Of a stretch of DNA of 5,818 bases, positions 1 to 5,272 are shown in pieces; positions within the stretch are counted from its first letter, which is position 1; each line of letters begins with the position of its first letter. Origin of the DNA: Phycisphaerae bacterium. GTDB lineage: Bacteria; Planctomycetota; Phycisphaerae; JAAYCJ01. The notes under the pieces were generated by a model that saw nothing but the letters and a program-made list of their open reading frames with translations, was not told the origin of the DNA and did no database searches. Location: assembly GCA_012514125.1 (NCBI GenBank), contig JAAZAW010000381.1, positions 1 through 5,818 of the forward strand, read 5' to 3'. A program made the position numbers and the translations under genes.

Positions 1-9
1 GGGGGGGGG
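1..9. other. Homopolymer G run at the window edge
   Basis: Nine consecutive G bases open the window, followed by a further GC-only stretch before normal mixed sequence begins. Nothing coding or regulatory is evident here. A poly-G run at the extreme end of a contig is a known artefact of two-colour sequencing chemistry, so these bases may not be genomic. It could also be a true G-tract cut by the window boundary. Confidence 0.5.
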
Positions 10-81
10 CGGCGGGATGATATTGAGAAGGGTTTATTTGTAAAGAAGGCAAATAGTGATAGCATCGACGGGTGATTGATG

Positions 82-111
82 TTATCATTATTTTTTTATA
101 TGGCTTATAAC
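82..111 (+). promoter_or_regulatory. Possible sigma70-type promoter of the epimerase gene
   Basis: A TTATCA hexamer at 82-87 (4 of 6 consensus) and TATAAC at 106-111 (5 of 6) are separated by 18 bases in an AT-rich stretch just upstream of the epimerase gene. Transcription would start near 118, giving a leader of roughly 28 bases. A TTGATG at 76-81 paired with TATATG at 97-102 is an alternative, but its 15-base spacer is short. The call rests on sequence pattern only, and AT-rich leaders give such matches by chance. Confidence 0.3.
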
Positions 112-135
112 CTGGTCAAAATAAGTAATCTTAAT

Positions 136-140
136 GGAGG
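136..140 (+). promoter_or_regulatory. Ribosome binding site deciding the epimerase start
   Basis: A perfect GGAGG lies five bases before the ATG at 146. An in-frame ATG at 134 overlaps this site and has no Shine-Dalgarno sequence of its own. The site therefore favours initiation at 146, giving a protein that begins MSLFLVTGGAG, directly at the first beta strand of the Rossmann fold as is usual in this family. Confidence 0.8.
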
Positions 141-145
141 CGCAG

Positions 146-1096
146 ATGAGTTTATTTCTGGTCACCGGCGGCGCAGGATTTATCGGGTCGCATCTTGTCG
201 AAGGCCTTTTGAGCCGCGGGAAGAAAGTTCGTGTTCTGGATGATTTCAGCACCGGCAAACGCAAAAATCTTGCCCACATGATCGATCAGATCGAATTGAT
301 TGAAGGCGATATCTGCAAACCCGAAGATTGCCGAAAAGCGGTCGAAGGCGTATCGGTGGTTTTCCACGAAGCCGCCATTCCCAGCGTTCCCAAATCCGTT
401 GCCGATCCAGTCAGTTCGCACCGGGCGAATGTGGATGGGACCTTCAATATGCTCATGGCGGCCAAAGATGCGGGTGTCAAACGTTTTGTCTACGCCGCGA
501 GCAGTTCCGCTTATGGCGATACGGAAATTTCTCCCAAGCACGAAAAAATCCTTCCCGGTCCTAAAAGTCCTTATGCGGTGGCCAAACTGGTGGGGGAATA
601 TTACCTCAAGTGTTTTTACGAATGTTATGGCCTGGAGACAATCGGCTTGCGATATTTCAATGTTTTTGGTCCCAGGCAGGACCCCAAGAGTCAATATGCC
701 GCGGCGATTCCCGCGTTTGTTACCTCCATTCTTCGGGATCAGCCGCCGACGGTTTACGGTACGGGCGAGCAGTCTCGTGATTTTACCTATATCGAAAACG
801 TCATCGAGGCGAACCTTTTGGCGGCGGGTGCTCCGGCGACCCATGGGGAGGTGGTCAACATCGCTTGTGCCGAGTCCGTGACGATCAATGCGATTGTTCG
901 CCGAATCAATGAACTGCTGGGCAAGAACATTGCGTCGAAGTTTGAGCCTATGCGGGCGGGCGATGTGATGAATTCGCTGGCGGATATCAGTCTTGCCCGC
1001 CAGGTCATTGGGTATACCCCGAAGATCAAATTCGACCAGGGTTTGCAACTGGCCATCGACTGGTATGTCAAAAATGCCGATTTCTGGTCGAAATAA
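146..1096 (+). CDS. NAD-dependent nucleotide-sugar epimerase (GalE/WbpP-like, extended SDR)
   Basis: This 316-residue protein is a cytoplasmic extended short-chain dehydrogenase/reductase of the UDP-glucose/UDP-GlcNAc 4-epimerase group. It probably inverts C4 of a UDP-hexose or UDP-N-acetylhexosamine with bound NAD. Visible features, numbered from the ATG at 146, are the glycine-rich NAD motif G8-G9-A-G11-F-I-G14, acidic residues D32/D33 after the second strand, the serine cluster S119-S121 before YG, and the catalytic pair Y143 and K147 (YxxxK). The segment RYFNVFGPRQDP followed by YAAAIPAF resembles WbpP/TviC-type UDP-GlcNAc 4-epimerases. That points to N-acetylated sugars for surface polysaccharide, but substrate cannot be settled by eye. 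Length is typical and the gene looks intact. I chose 146 over 134 because of the well-placed GGAGG. A lipoprotein gene follows 24 bases downstream on the same strand, so co-transcription is likely. Confidence 0.93.
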   Translation: MSLFLVTGGAGFIGSHLVEGLLSRGKKVRVLDDFSTGKRKNLAHMIDQIELIEGDICKPEDCRKAVEGVSVVFHEAAIPSVPKSVADPVSSHRANVDGTFNMLMAAKDAGVKRFVYAASSSAYGDTEISPKHEKILPGPKSPYAVAKLVGEYYLKCFYECYGLETIGLRYFNVFGPRQDPKSQYAAAIPAFVTSILRDQPPTVYGTGEQSRDFTYIENVIEANLLAAGAPATHGEVVNIACAESVTINAIVRRINELLGKNIASKFEPMRAGDVMNSLADISLARQVIGYTPKIKFDQGLQLAIDWYVKNADFWSK

Positions 1097-1120
1097 ACCG
1101 CGGAAGGAAAAAATCGGATC

Positions 1121-2080
1121 ATGGATTTCGGTGGTTTTATGTTGAGGCGAACTGTCGTCCTGTTGAGTCTGGTTGCCGTTGCGGGGTGCGCGACCAAATC
1201 GCCCATGAGCGTGACCTATCAGCACGATCCCTGGCCGTTAAAAACGGCCCGTGGTACGAAGCTTGATACACAGCATTTTACAATATTTACGACGGTTACC
1301 GATCCGACGTTTCATGAAGCGGCGGTTCAGCTTGCGGAGGCCCAGTATGAGCGTTTTTCTGAGCTGATCGGTATGGAACCGAAGCAAAAGATGATCGTTT
1401 ATATCTTTTCCAGTCCGCGGCAATGGGCGGCGTTTACGCAACATCGTTTTAGTCCGGAGCTTGCCGGTGCTTATTTACGCATCCGAAACGGTGGATATAC
1501 CTCGAACGACATTGCGGCGCTTTACATGATGGGTCGATACGCAACGTTGACGGTGATGGCTCATGAATTATGGCATCTGTATCTGAACCTGGCTGCGGTT
1601 TCTGAGCCGGTACCGGCATGGATCAACGAAGGGCTCGCCAGTTATTTTGAAGCGCATGAATGGGACGGCAAGACTCCCGTTTTCACGCCGACCAAAAATT
1701 TGTTTCGACGGGAACAACTATCGCTGGCTTTGGCGCAGAATCGTCTTTTTACGTTGAAAGAATTGCTCAATACCAATGCGGGAGTCGTTTGTCGAGGTTC
1801 GCAGGAGCGGGTGCTGATTTATTACGCCCAGCTTTGGGGGATGATTGTCTATTTGCAGGACCCTGCTTCACCGTATCACAAGGATTTTAAGCAACTGCTT
1901 GGCGAACTTGGGACACGGACCATGACCATGAAAACCCGGGGATATCAGACGACGGTTCCGGATTCGGAAAATGTGGGGTTCGGCGAAGCGTTTTTCCGGA
2001 TGTATATCTCTGAGGATCTGGAAAATTTTGAACGTGATTGCCGAACCTATTTTCAGCATCTAACAGGCTATTCACAGTAA
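1121..2080 (+). CDS. Lipoprotein with peptidase MA/DUF1570-like metalloprotease domain
   Basis: This is a 319-residue predicted secreted lipoprotein with a gluzincin-type zinc protease signature. A basic residue pair, a hydrophobic stretch and a lipobox (VAVAGC, lipidated C23) form the N-terminus. The zinc motif is H148-E149-L-W-H152, with a probable third ligand E170 in the W-I-N-E-G-L-A segment 18 residues later. A downstream YYAQLWGMIVYL segment (residues 234-245) matches the helix that commonly follows in DUF1570/peptidase MA-like proteins. All expected catalytic residues are present, so proteolytic activity is plausible, but the substrate is unknown. An ATG at 1139 is an alternative start that still keeps a full signal peptide (lipidated cysteine then C17). 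The upstream GGAAGG at 1102-1107 is rather far from 1121, and a GGTGG at 1130-1134 lies four bases before 1139, so the start is uncertain. It follows the epimerase gene by 24 bases and ends before a shared convergent terminator. Confidence 0.85.
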   Translation: MDFGGFMLRRTVVLLSLVAVAGCATKSPMSVTYQHDPWPLKTARGTKLDTQHFTIFTTVTDPTFHEAAVQLAEAQYERFSELIGMEPKQKMIVYIFSSPRQWAAFTQHRFSPELAGAYLRIRNGGYTSNDIAALYMMGRYATLTVMAHELWHLYLNLAAVSEPVPAWINEGLASYFEAHEWDGKTPVFTPTKNLFRREQLSLALAQNRLFTLKELLNTNAGVVCRGSQERVLIYYAQLWGMIVYLQDPASPYHKDFKQLLGELGTRTMTMKTRGYQTTVPDSENVGFGEAFFRMYISEDLENFERDCRTYFQHLTGYSQ

Positions 2081-2146
2081 TCCGACGGTTGTCCGCGGTT
2101 TTGCCTTTTAACGCTCGGAAGGCGATTATTTCTTCGAAGTTTTATG

Positions 2147-2181
2147 AAAAAAAACCTCTCGCAGTGCACTGCAAGAGGTTT
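2147..2181 (-). terminator. Rho-independent terminator, possibly bidirectional
   Basis: The hairpin pairs AAACCTCT (2152-2159) with AGAGGTTT (2174-2181). After one C/A mismatch it continues with GCAG (2161-2164) and CTGC (2169-2172) around a TGCA loop. On the minus strand the hairpin runs straight into eight T bases (complement of A8 at 2147-2154), which is a textbook intrinsic terminator for the ACT gene ending at 2211. On the plus strand the hairpin is followed by a looser T-rich stretch, so it may also stop transcripts of the lipoprotein gene ending at 2080. Confidence 0.9.
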
Positions 2182-2210
2182 CGTGTAATTTGGACTTTCA
2201 TTTTTACTGT

Positions 2211-2663
2211 TTATCGGCGTGCGGGACGTTTTTTCACCGGTTCGGCGGCTTTTCGCATCGGTTTACGGACGGTGAGGATTTTTTTCGCTTTATTGATATC
2301 GGAAACCTTAAAAACTCCTAACGCCTTACCGTTTCTGGCGCCGGTGGTCAGATAGGCATAGTTGATATTGACATGTTTCTCCGCCAGCCGATTACATACA
2401 TCCGCAAGAGAGCCTGGGTAATTCGGAAGTTCCACACTTAGCACGTCCGTTTCGGTGACGGGAAGATTCAGCGAATGAAGCACGGGGTCTGCCTTGGCGG
2501 TGTTTTCCACCACCAGCCTTAATACGCCATGTTCCTGTGAATCCACCAGCGTCAATGCCTTGATATTGATCTTGGCATCGCCCAGTGCCTGGGTGACCTT
2601 CGCGAGGTTTCCCGGTTTGTTCACGAGAAAAACAGAATACTGTTTGTCTACACTCATGCTCAT
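2211..2663 (-). CDS. Tandem ACT-domain protein, probable amino-acid-sensing regulator
   Basis: This 150-residue cytoplasmic protein consists almost wholly of two ACT domains. The first spans about residues 9-72, with the ligand-loop pattern NKPGNLAKVTQAL and then a NIKALTL strand. The second spans about 74-132, with the matching NYPGSLADVCNRL and NINYAYL. The repeated PG(N/S)LA loop at the start of each first helix is where ACT domains typically bind amino acids. A basic, proline-containing tail (about residues 133-150, rich in K and R) has no obvious function. No catalytic domain is attached, so it is probably a stand-alone sensor or regulatory subunit. It lies 26 bases downstream of the LeuB-family gene and most likely shares its transcript, so a role in branched-chain amino-acid control is reasonable but inferred. 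The ATG at 2663 has an AGGAG eight bases upstream. An internal ATG two codons later is less well placed. Confidence 0.88.
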   Translation of the reverse strand: MSMSVDKQYSVFLVNKPGNLAKVTQALGDAKINIKALTLVDSQEHGVLRLVVENTAKADPVLHSLNLPVTETDVLSVELPNYPGSLADVCNRLAEKHVNINYAYLTTGARNGKALGVFKVSDINKAKKILTVRKPMRKAAEPVKKRPARR

Positions 2664-2671
2664 GTTTGACT

Positions 2672-2676
2672 CTCCT
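2672..2676 (-). promoter_or_regulatory. Ribosome binding site of the ACT-domain gene
   Basis: An AGGAG on the minus strand lies eight bases before the ATG at 2663. This is better spacing than the 14 bases it would leave to the second in-frame ATG at 2657, so it fixes the start. It sits inside the 26-base gap after the dehydrogenase stop codon, consistent with translation from a polycistronic message. Confidence 0.8.
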
Positions 2677-2689
2677 GTAATAAAAAAGT

Positions 2690-3772
2690 TTACAGTTCGG
2701 TCACGGTCTTAGCGACGAGATCGCCAAGTTCACTCGTCGAGAACCCCATTTTGCCCGCCGATTGCGATTTCATCTTGGGTGTCGTTTTCATGATAGCCGC
2801 TTCAATCTTGTTACCGGCGTTTTCCTGGCCCGCTTCCCGGAGCAACAACCCCATTGCCCCGATGGCGGCGATCGGATTGATGATATTTTTTCCCATGTAC
2901 TTCGGTGCCGATCCGCCCATCGGTTCGAACATCGAAACACCGTTCGGGTTAATGTTGCCGCCCGCCGCCACGCCCAGGCCGCCCTGGATCATTGCCGCCA
3001 GATCGGTGATGATATCGCCGAAGAGATTGTCGGTCACAATGACATCATAAAATTCCGGATTCTTGACGAACCACATCGTGCACGCATCCACATGATTATA
3101 GTCGCGTTTGATATCGGGGTATTCTTTTTCGCCGATTTCATTGAACGCGCGGAACCATGTATCGCCCGCAAACGTCAGCACGTTGGTCTTATGGACCAGC
3201 GTTACCTGCTTTTTGGGATTGTTCCGGCTCCGGCAATAATCGAAGGCAAAGCGAACCGCACGTTCCGCGCCAAATCGTGTGGTGCAATTAACCTGTGTGG
3301 ACACCTCGGAGGGCATTCCCTTGTACTGAACGCCGCCCATGCCGGTGTAAATGCCTTCGGTATTTTCGCGGACCACGACAAAATCGATATGCTCCGGCCC
3401 TTTGTCCTTCAGGGGGCAATCGACGCCGGGATACAGTTTCACCGGACGGAGATTGATGTATTGATCGAGTTCGAATCGCAACTTCAGGAGCAGTCCCTTT
3501 TCCAGGATGCCCGGTTTGACGTCCGGATGGCCCACGGCTCCGAGATAGATCGCATCGAATTTTCGAAGTTCTTCCACGACCGAATCGGGGCAAACCTCGC
3601 CCGTTCGCAGATATCGTTCCGCTCCCAGATCGTAGTTTACCAGTTCATATTTGAAGTTTTCGATCTTCGAAACAGTCTCAAGTACTTTCAGACCTTCGCG
3701 AACCACTTCAGGTCCCGTGCCGTCGCCGCCCATAACCGCTATCTTGATAAAATCTTTCTTTTCCTTCGCCAT
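2690..3772 (-). CDS. leuB: 3-isopropylmalate dehydrogenase, type 2 (isocitrate/isopropylmalate dehydrogenase family)
   Basis: This 360-residue cytoplasmic beta-decarboxylating dehydrogenase most likely oxidises 3-isopropylmalate in leucine synthesis. Numbered from the ATG at 3772, it shows GGDGTGPEV near the N-terminus and substrate arginines R99, R109 and R135. It also has catalytic Y142 (in ENTEGIYTG) and K195 (LVHKTNV), and metal-binding D229, D253 and D257 (NLFGDIITD). Where isocitrate dehydrogenase has its Ser113 and Asn115, this protein has G93 and L95, with L95/L96 matching the hydrophobic isopropyl pocket of IPMDH. That favours isopropylmalate. The GLLLKLRFELD...NLRP block resembles actinobacterial-type LeuB. 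Oddly, the cofactor loop reads GGSAPKY: the usual HGSAPDI histidine and NAD-selective Asp-Ile are replaced by G286 and K291-Y292, the latter as in NADP-dependent isocitrate dehydrogenase. A further ATG at 3790 lacks a spaced ribosome site, whereas AAAGG lies ten bases before 3772. Homoisocitrate or isocitrate activity is not excluded. Confidence 0.85.
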   Translation of the reverse strand: MAKEKKDFIKIAVMGGDGTGPEVVREGLKVLETVSKIENFKYELVNYDLGAERYLRTGEVCPDSVVEELRKFDAIYLGAVGHPDVKPGILEKGLLLKLRFELDQYINLRPVKLYPGVDCPLKDKGPEHIDFVVVRENTEGIYTGMGGVQYKGMPSEVSTQVNCTTRFGAERAVRFAFDYCRSRNNPKKQVTLVHKTNVLTFAGDTWFRAFNEIGEKEYPDIKRDYNHVDACTMWFVKNPEFYDVIVTDNLFGDIITDLAAMIQGGLGVAAGGNINPNGVSMFEPMGGSAPKYMGKNIINPIAAIGAMGLLLREAGQENAGNKIEAAIMKTTPKMKSQSAGKMGFSTSELGDLVAKTVTEL

Positions 3773-3812
3773 GCTGTTAAAACCTTTCATCTCTCAAAAA
3801 AATATACTTTTT

Positions 3813-4289
3813 CTATTTGTCCGCCGGTTGTGTAGTTGTTCCGGAGGGCATTGTCTTATCCGTTGTCAAACCTTTGAGCTGGTTTTGGAGCGACGCCACC
3901 GTCTGTCTTGCCGTCTCGAGTTGATCGTTGAGTTTCCGGATTTGCTTGCGGTAGTTTTCGACGCTTTCGCTGAGCCTTTCCGATTCCTGGTTCTGATTTT
4001 TAAGCTGAACCTGACAAAGCTCTAATTGTTTATTCAGCTCAAACTTTATCATCTCAAGATCGTCGATTTGCTTTTGTTGCGTGACTATTTTTTGTCGGCA
4101 GGCACTGATTGTTTCCGTCTGTTTTTCCGTCCCGGCCTGAGATTGCGCAAGGAGTTCTTCCTTTTCCTTCATTGCCGTCCGCAGCTCGTTATTTTCCTGT
4201 TCAAGCTGCTTGAGGCGTGGAATCTGACATCCGACGACCAGGCAAACCATTGTCGTCAGTGTCAGTAGCGCAAACCATTGTTTTGTCAT
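3813..4289 (-). CDS. Small coiled-coil lipoprotein of unknown function
   Basis: This 158-residue protein has a lipoprotein signal peptide: a lysine near the N-terminus, a hydrophobic core and the lipobox LVVGC, with lipidated C21. Residues from about 24 to 142 are polar, rich in Q, E, K and L with recurring leucine/isoleucine positions. They almost certainly form a long alpha-helical coiled coil with a likely break near residues 49-58. Two further cysteines (C64 and C92) lie within it. The last 15 or so residues are a Thr/Pro-rich disordered tail. It may be a membrane-anchored spacer or scaffold in the periplasm, but no family is recognised. The frame stays open up to an ATG at 4355, but that codon lies in the promoter -35 box. 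The ATG at 4289 has AGGAG six bases upstream and begins a proper signal peptide. It is the first gene of the minus-strand cluster, 40 bases before the dehydrogenase start. Confidence 0.82.
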   Translation of the reverse strand: MTKQWFALLTLTTMVCLVVGCQIPRLKQLEQENNELRTAMKEKEELLAQSQAGTEKQTETISACRQKIVTQQKQIDDLEMIKFELNKQLELCQVQLKNQNQESERLSESVENYRKQIRKLNDQLETARQTVASLQNQLKGLTTDKTMPSGTTTQPADK

Positions 4290-4295
4290 CGCATT

Positions 4296-4300
4296 CTCCT
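4296..4300 (-). promoter_or_regulatory. Ribosome binding site of the coiled-coil lipoprotein gene
   Basis: An AGGAG on the minus strand sits six bases before the ATG at 4289. It decides the start in favour of 4289 rather than the in-frame ATG 66 bases further upstream, whose product would carry a polar N-terminal extension ahead of the signal peptide. Confidence 0.85.
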
Positions 4301-4326
4301 GCTCATCGGTGAAAATCTCGGAATAT

Positions 4327-4355
4327 ATTAGAACCGAAACGCTCTCAACCGTCAA
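4327..4355 (-). promoter_or_regulatory. Sigma70-type promoter of the minus-strand cluster
   Basis: On the minus strand TTGACG (4355-4350, 5 of 6 consensus) and TCTAAT (4332-4327, 5 of 6) are separated by exactly 17 bases. Transcription would start near 4320, leaving a leader of about 30 bases containing the AGGAG site. It would drive the coiled-coil lipoprotein, the LeuB-family enzyme and the ACT protein together. Confidence 0.7.
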
Positions 4356-4416
4356 GCGATATGCCGGTTAAATCGCTTCAGGCCGTTTGGCTTTGGCTCG
4401 TATCGTCGTGAAACCG

Positions 4417-4445
4417 TTGATTTTCCAGATAAGGCCCTGTAAAAT
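4417..4445 (+). promoter_or_regulatory. Sigma70-type promoter of the DUF4410-like lipoprotein gene
   Basis: TTGATT (4417-4422, 4 of 6 consensus) and TAAAAT (4440-4445, 5 of 6) are separated by exactly 17 bases. A start near 4452 gives a leader of about 44 bases before the ATG at 4496. The promoter lies about 60 bases from the divergent minus-strand promoter and does not overlap it, so a regulator bound between them could affect both. Confidence 0.65.
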
Positions 4446-4485
4446 AGTTTCGCCGTTTCGGTCATTAGTAACCATTTTTATAGGA

Positions 4486-4490
4486 AAGGA
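4486..4490 (+). promoter_or_regulatory. Ribosome binding site of the DUF4410-like lipoprotein gene
   Basis: AAGGA, within the purine run GGAAAGGA, lies five bases before the ATG at 4496, which also begins a good signal peptide. Both support this start. Confidence 0.75.
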
Positions 4491-4495
4491 CACCG

Positions 4496-5107
4496 ATGAA
4501 ACGAAATCTTTCATGCCTGGTTTTGGTCGGGATGATTCCATTGATCTTTACGGGATGTATGGGGCGTATGATCGGCGAAGGCGCCGAAAAGGCTCTGGGT
4601 CCCAAGGGGGATTATTGGCAGGAAAAATCGCCGGCTGCGTCGAAGGAAGACAAGGTGCTGGCTCCTTATACGAAATTCGTTCTGGGCCAGGTGAAAAATG
4701 ATTTCGGCAAGAATGTGCCTGCGGAATTCTTTACGCTATTTCCTGAGGAGTTCGAAAAAGTCCTCGCCAAATCGAAACTGCCCGAGACCGATGCCGGAAA
4801 GACCCTCGTGATCAACGTCACCGTCATTCATTATGAAATCGCGGATAAAACCGACAACATTCTGGGCCCCCTCGAACAGGTGGTTGCCCGGGTGGAACTT
4901 ATCGATAAAGACACCAACAATGTCCTCGCCTACGGCAATGTCATCGGTCGAACCGGAAAGTCTGTCGGCCTGGGTGTCGACTGGAAAGCCCGCGGCCTTG
5001 CCAAAGGTATCGTCAAGTGGATCAGCGACTATTATCCCATACCGGAAAACGATGAAGAGGAAGAAATAGAAGAAGAAAATGAAATCAGCGAAGAAGACGC
5101 CAGTTGA
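4496..5107 (+). CDS. DUF4410-like lipoprotein with acidic C-terminus
   Basis: This is a 203-residue predicted lipoprotein. The N-terminus has two basic residues, a hydrophobic segment and a FTGC lipobox with lipidated C21. Residues of about 55-180 form a compact domain. Within it, a helix containing FPEEFEKVLAKS precedes a strand LVINVTVIHYE, then a region with RVELIDKDTNNVLAYGNVIG. This follows the order seen in DUF4410-type lipoproteins, where a strand pair describing a 'D-tgkvl' turn is followed by a glycine-rich segment and a final helix (here about residues 163-179). The assignment is by pattern and the family has no firmly established function. The last 20 residues are dominated by Glu and Asp, forming a strongly acidic, probably disordered tail that could bind cations or a basic partner. 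The gene stands alone on the plus strand with its own promoter, and no convincing intrinsic terminator is visible after it. Confidence 0.8.
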   Translation: MKRNLSCLVLVGMIPLIFTGCMGRMIGEGAEKALGPKGDYWQEKSPAASKEDKVLAPYTKFVLGQVKNDFGKNVPAEFFTLFPEEFEKVLAKSKLPETDAGKTLVINVTVIHYEIADKTDNILGPLEQVVARVELIDKDTNNVLAYGNVIGRTGKSVGLGVDWKARGLAKGIVKWISDYYPIPENDEEEEIEEENEISEEDAS

Positions 5108-5193
5108 ACATCGCATACATTTCAAAAGAACTAAATTATGCGGTATAGAGACGAGATCGATTGTTGGTGGCAGGTTTAACGAAATGTCGATCG

Positions 5194-5241
5194 CTGAGCT
5201 TGTCGAAGCTATTTTCGTATAAGATCCTTTGGCAAGCTCAG
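5194..5241. repeat. Imperfect inverted repeat resembling a dispersed intergenic repeat
   Basis: CTGAGCTTGTCGAAG (5194-5208) and CTTTGGCAAGCTCAG (5227-5241) are inverted arms around an 18-base loop. In a plus-strand RNA all 15 positions pair, two of them as G-U wobbles. In a minus-strand RNA those two become A-C mismatches. No T run follows on either side, so it is a poor intrinsic terminator. The core CTTCGACAAGCTCAG is similar to a short repeat I recall in intergenic regions of many environmental bacteria. It lies in the 165-base gap between two convergent genes, a typical place for such elements. The remainder of that gap shows nothing recognisable. Confidence 0.65.
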
Positions 5242-5272
5242 GGTCCGAATTGTTCCAAACCGAACTGTAATA

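Noticed and set aside
152..1225. Long open frame on the minus strand (357 codons)
   Set aside because: It lies fully opposite the epimerase and the start of the lipoprotein gene, both of which have clear family motifs and ribosome sites. Its translation shows no family features and is rich in Arg, His and Asp, as expected of an antisense reading frame.
3773..3812. An internal promoter before the dehydrogenase gene (TATATT near a T run on the minus strand)
   Set aside because: No acceptable -35 box lies at the right distance, and the short gap fits a simple operon junction.
2762..3835. Long open frame on the plus strand (357 codons)
   Set aside because: It is antisense to the LeuB-family gene, whose catalytic residues are intact, and its translation shows no recognisable protein pattern.
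4286..4294. A three-codon frame (ATG CGA TGA) overlapping the start of the coiled-coil lipoprotein gene, considered as a regulatory upstream frame
   Set aside because: Its ATG is only one base from the AGGAG, too close for initiation, and so short a frame arises readily by chance.
4290..4355. Upstream extension of the coiled-coil lipoprotein to an ATG at 4355
   Set aside because: The ATG falls in the -35 box of a good promoter and would put a polar 22-residue extension before the signal peptide. The ATG at 4289 has AGGAG six bases upstream.
5108..5272. An intrinsic terminator after the DUF4410-like gene
   Set aside because: The only notable hairpin (5194-5241) has a long loop and no following T run on the plus strand, so it does not qualify as an intrinsic terminator.
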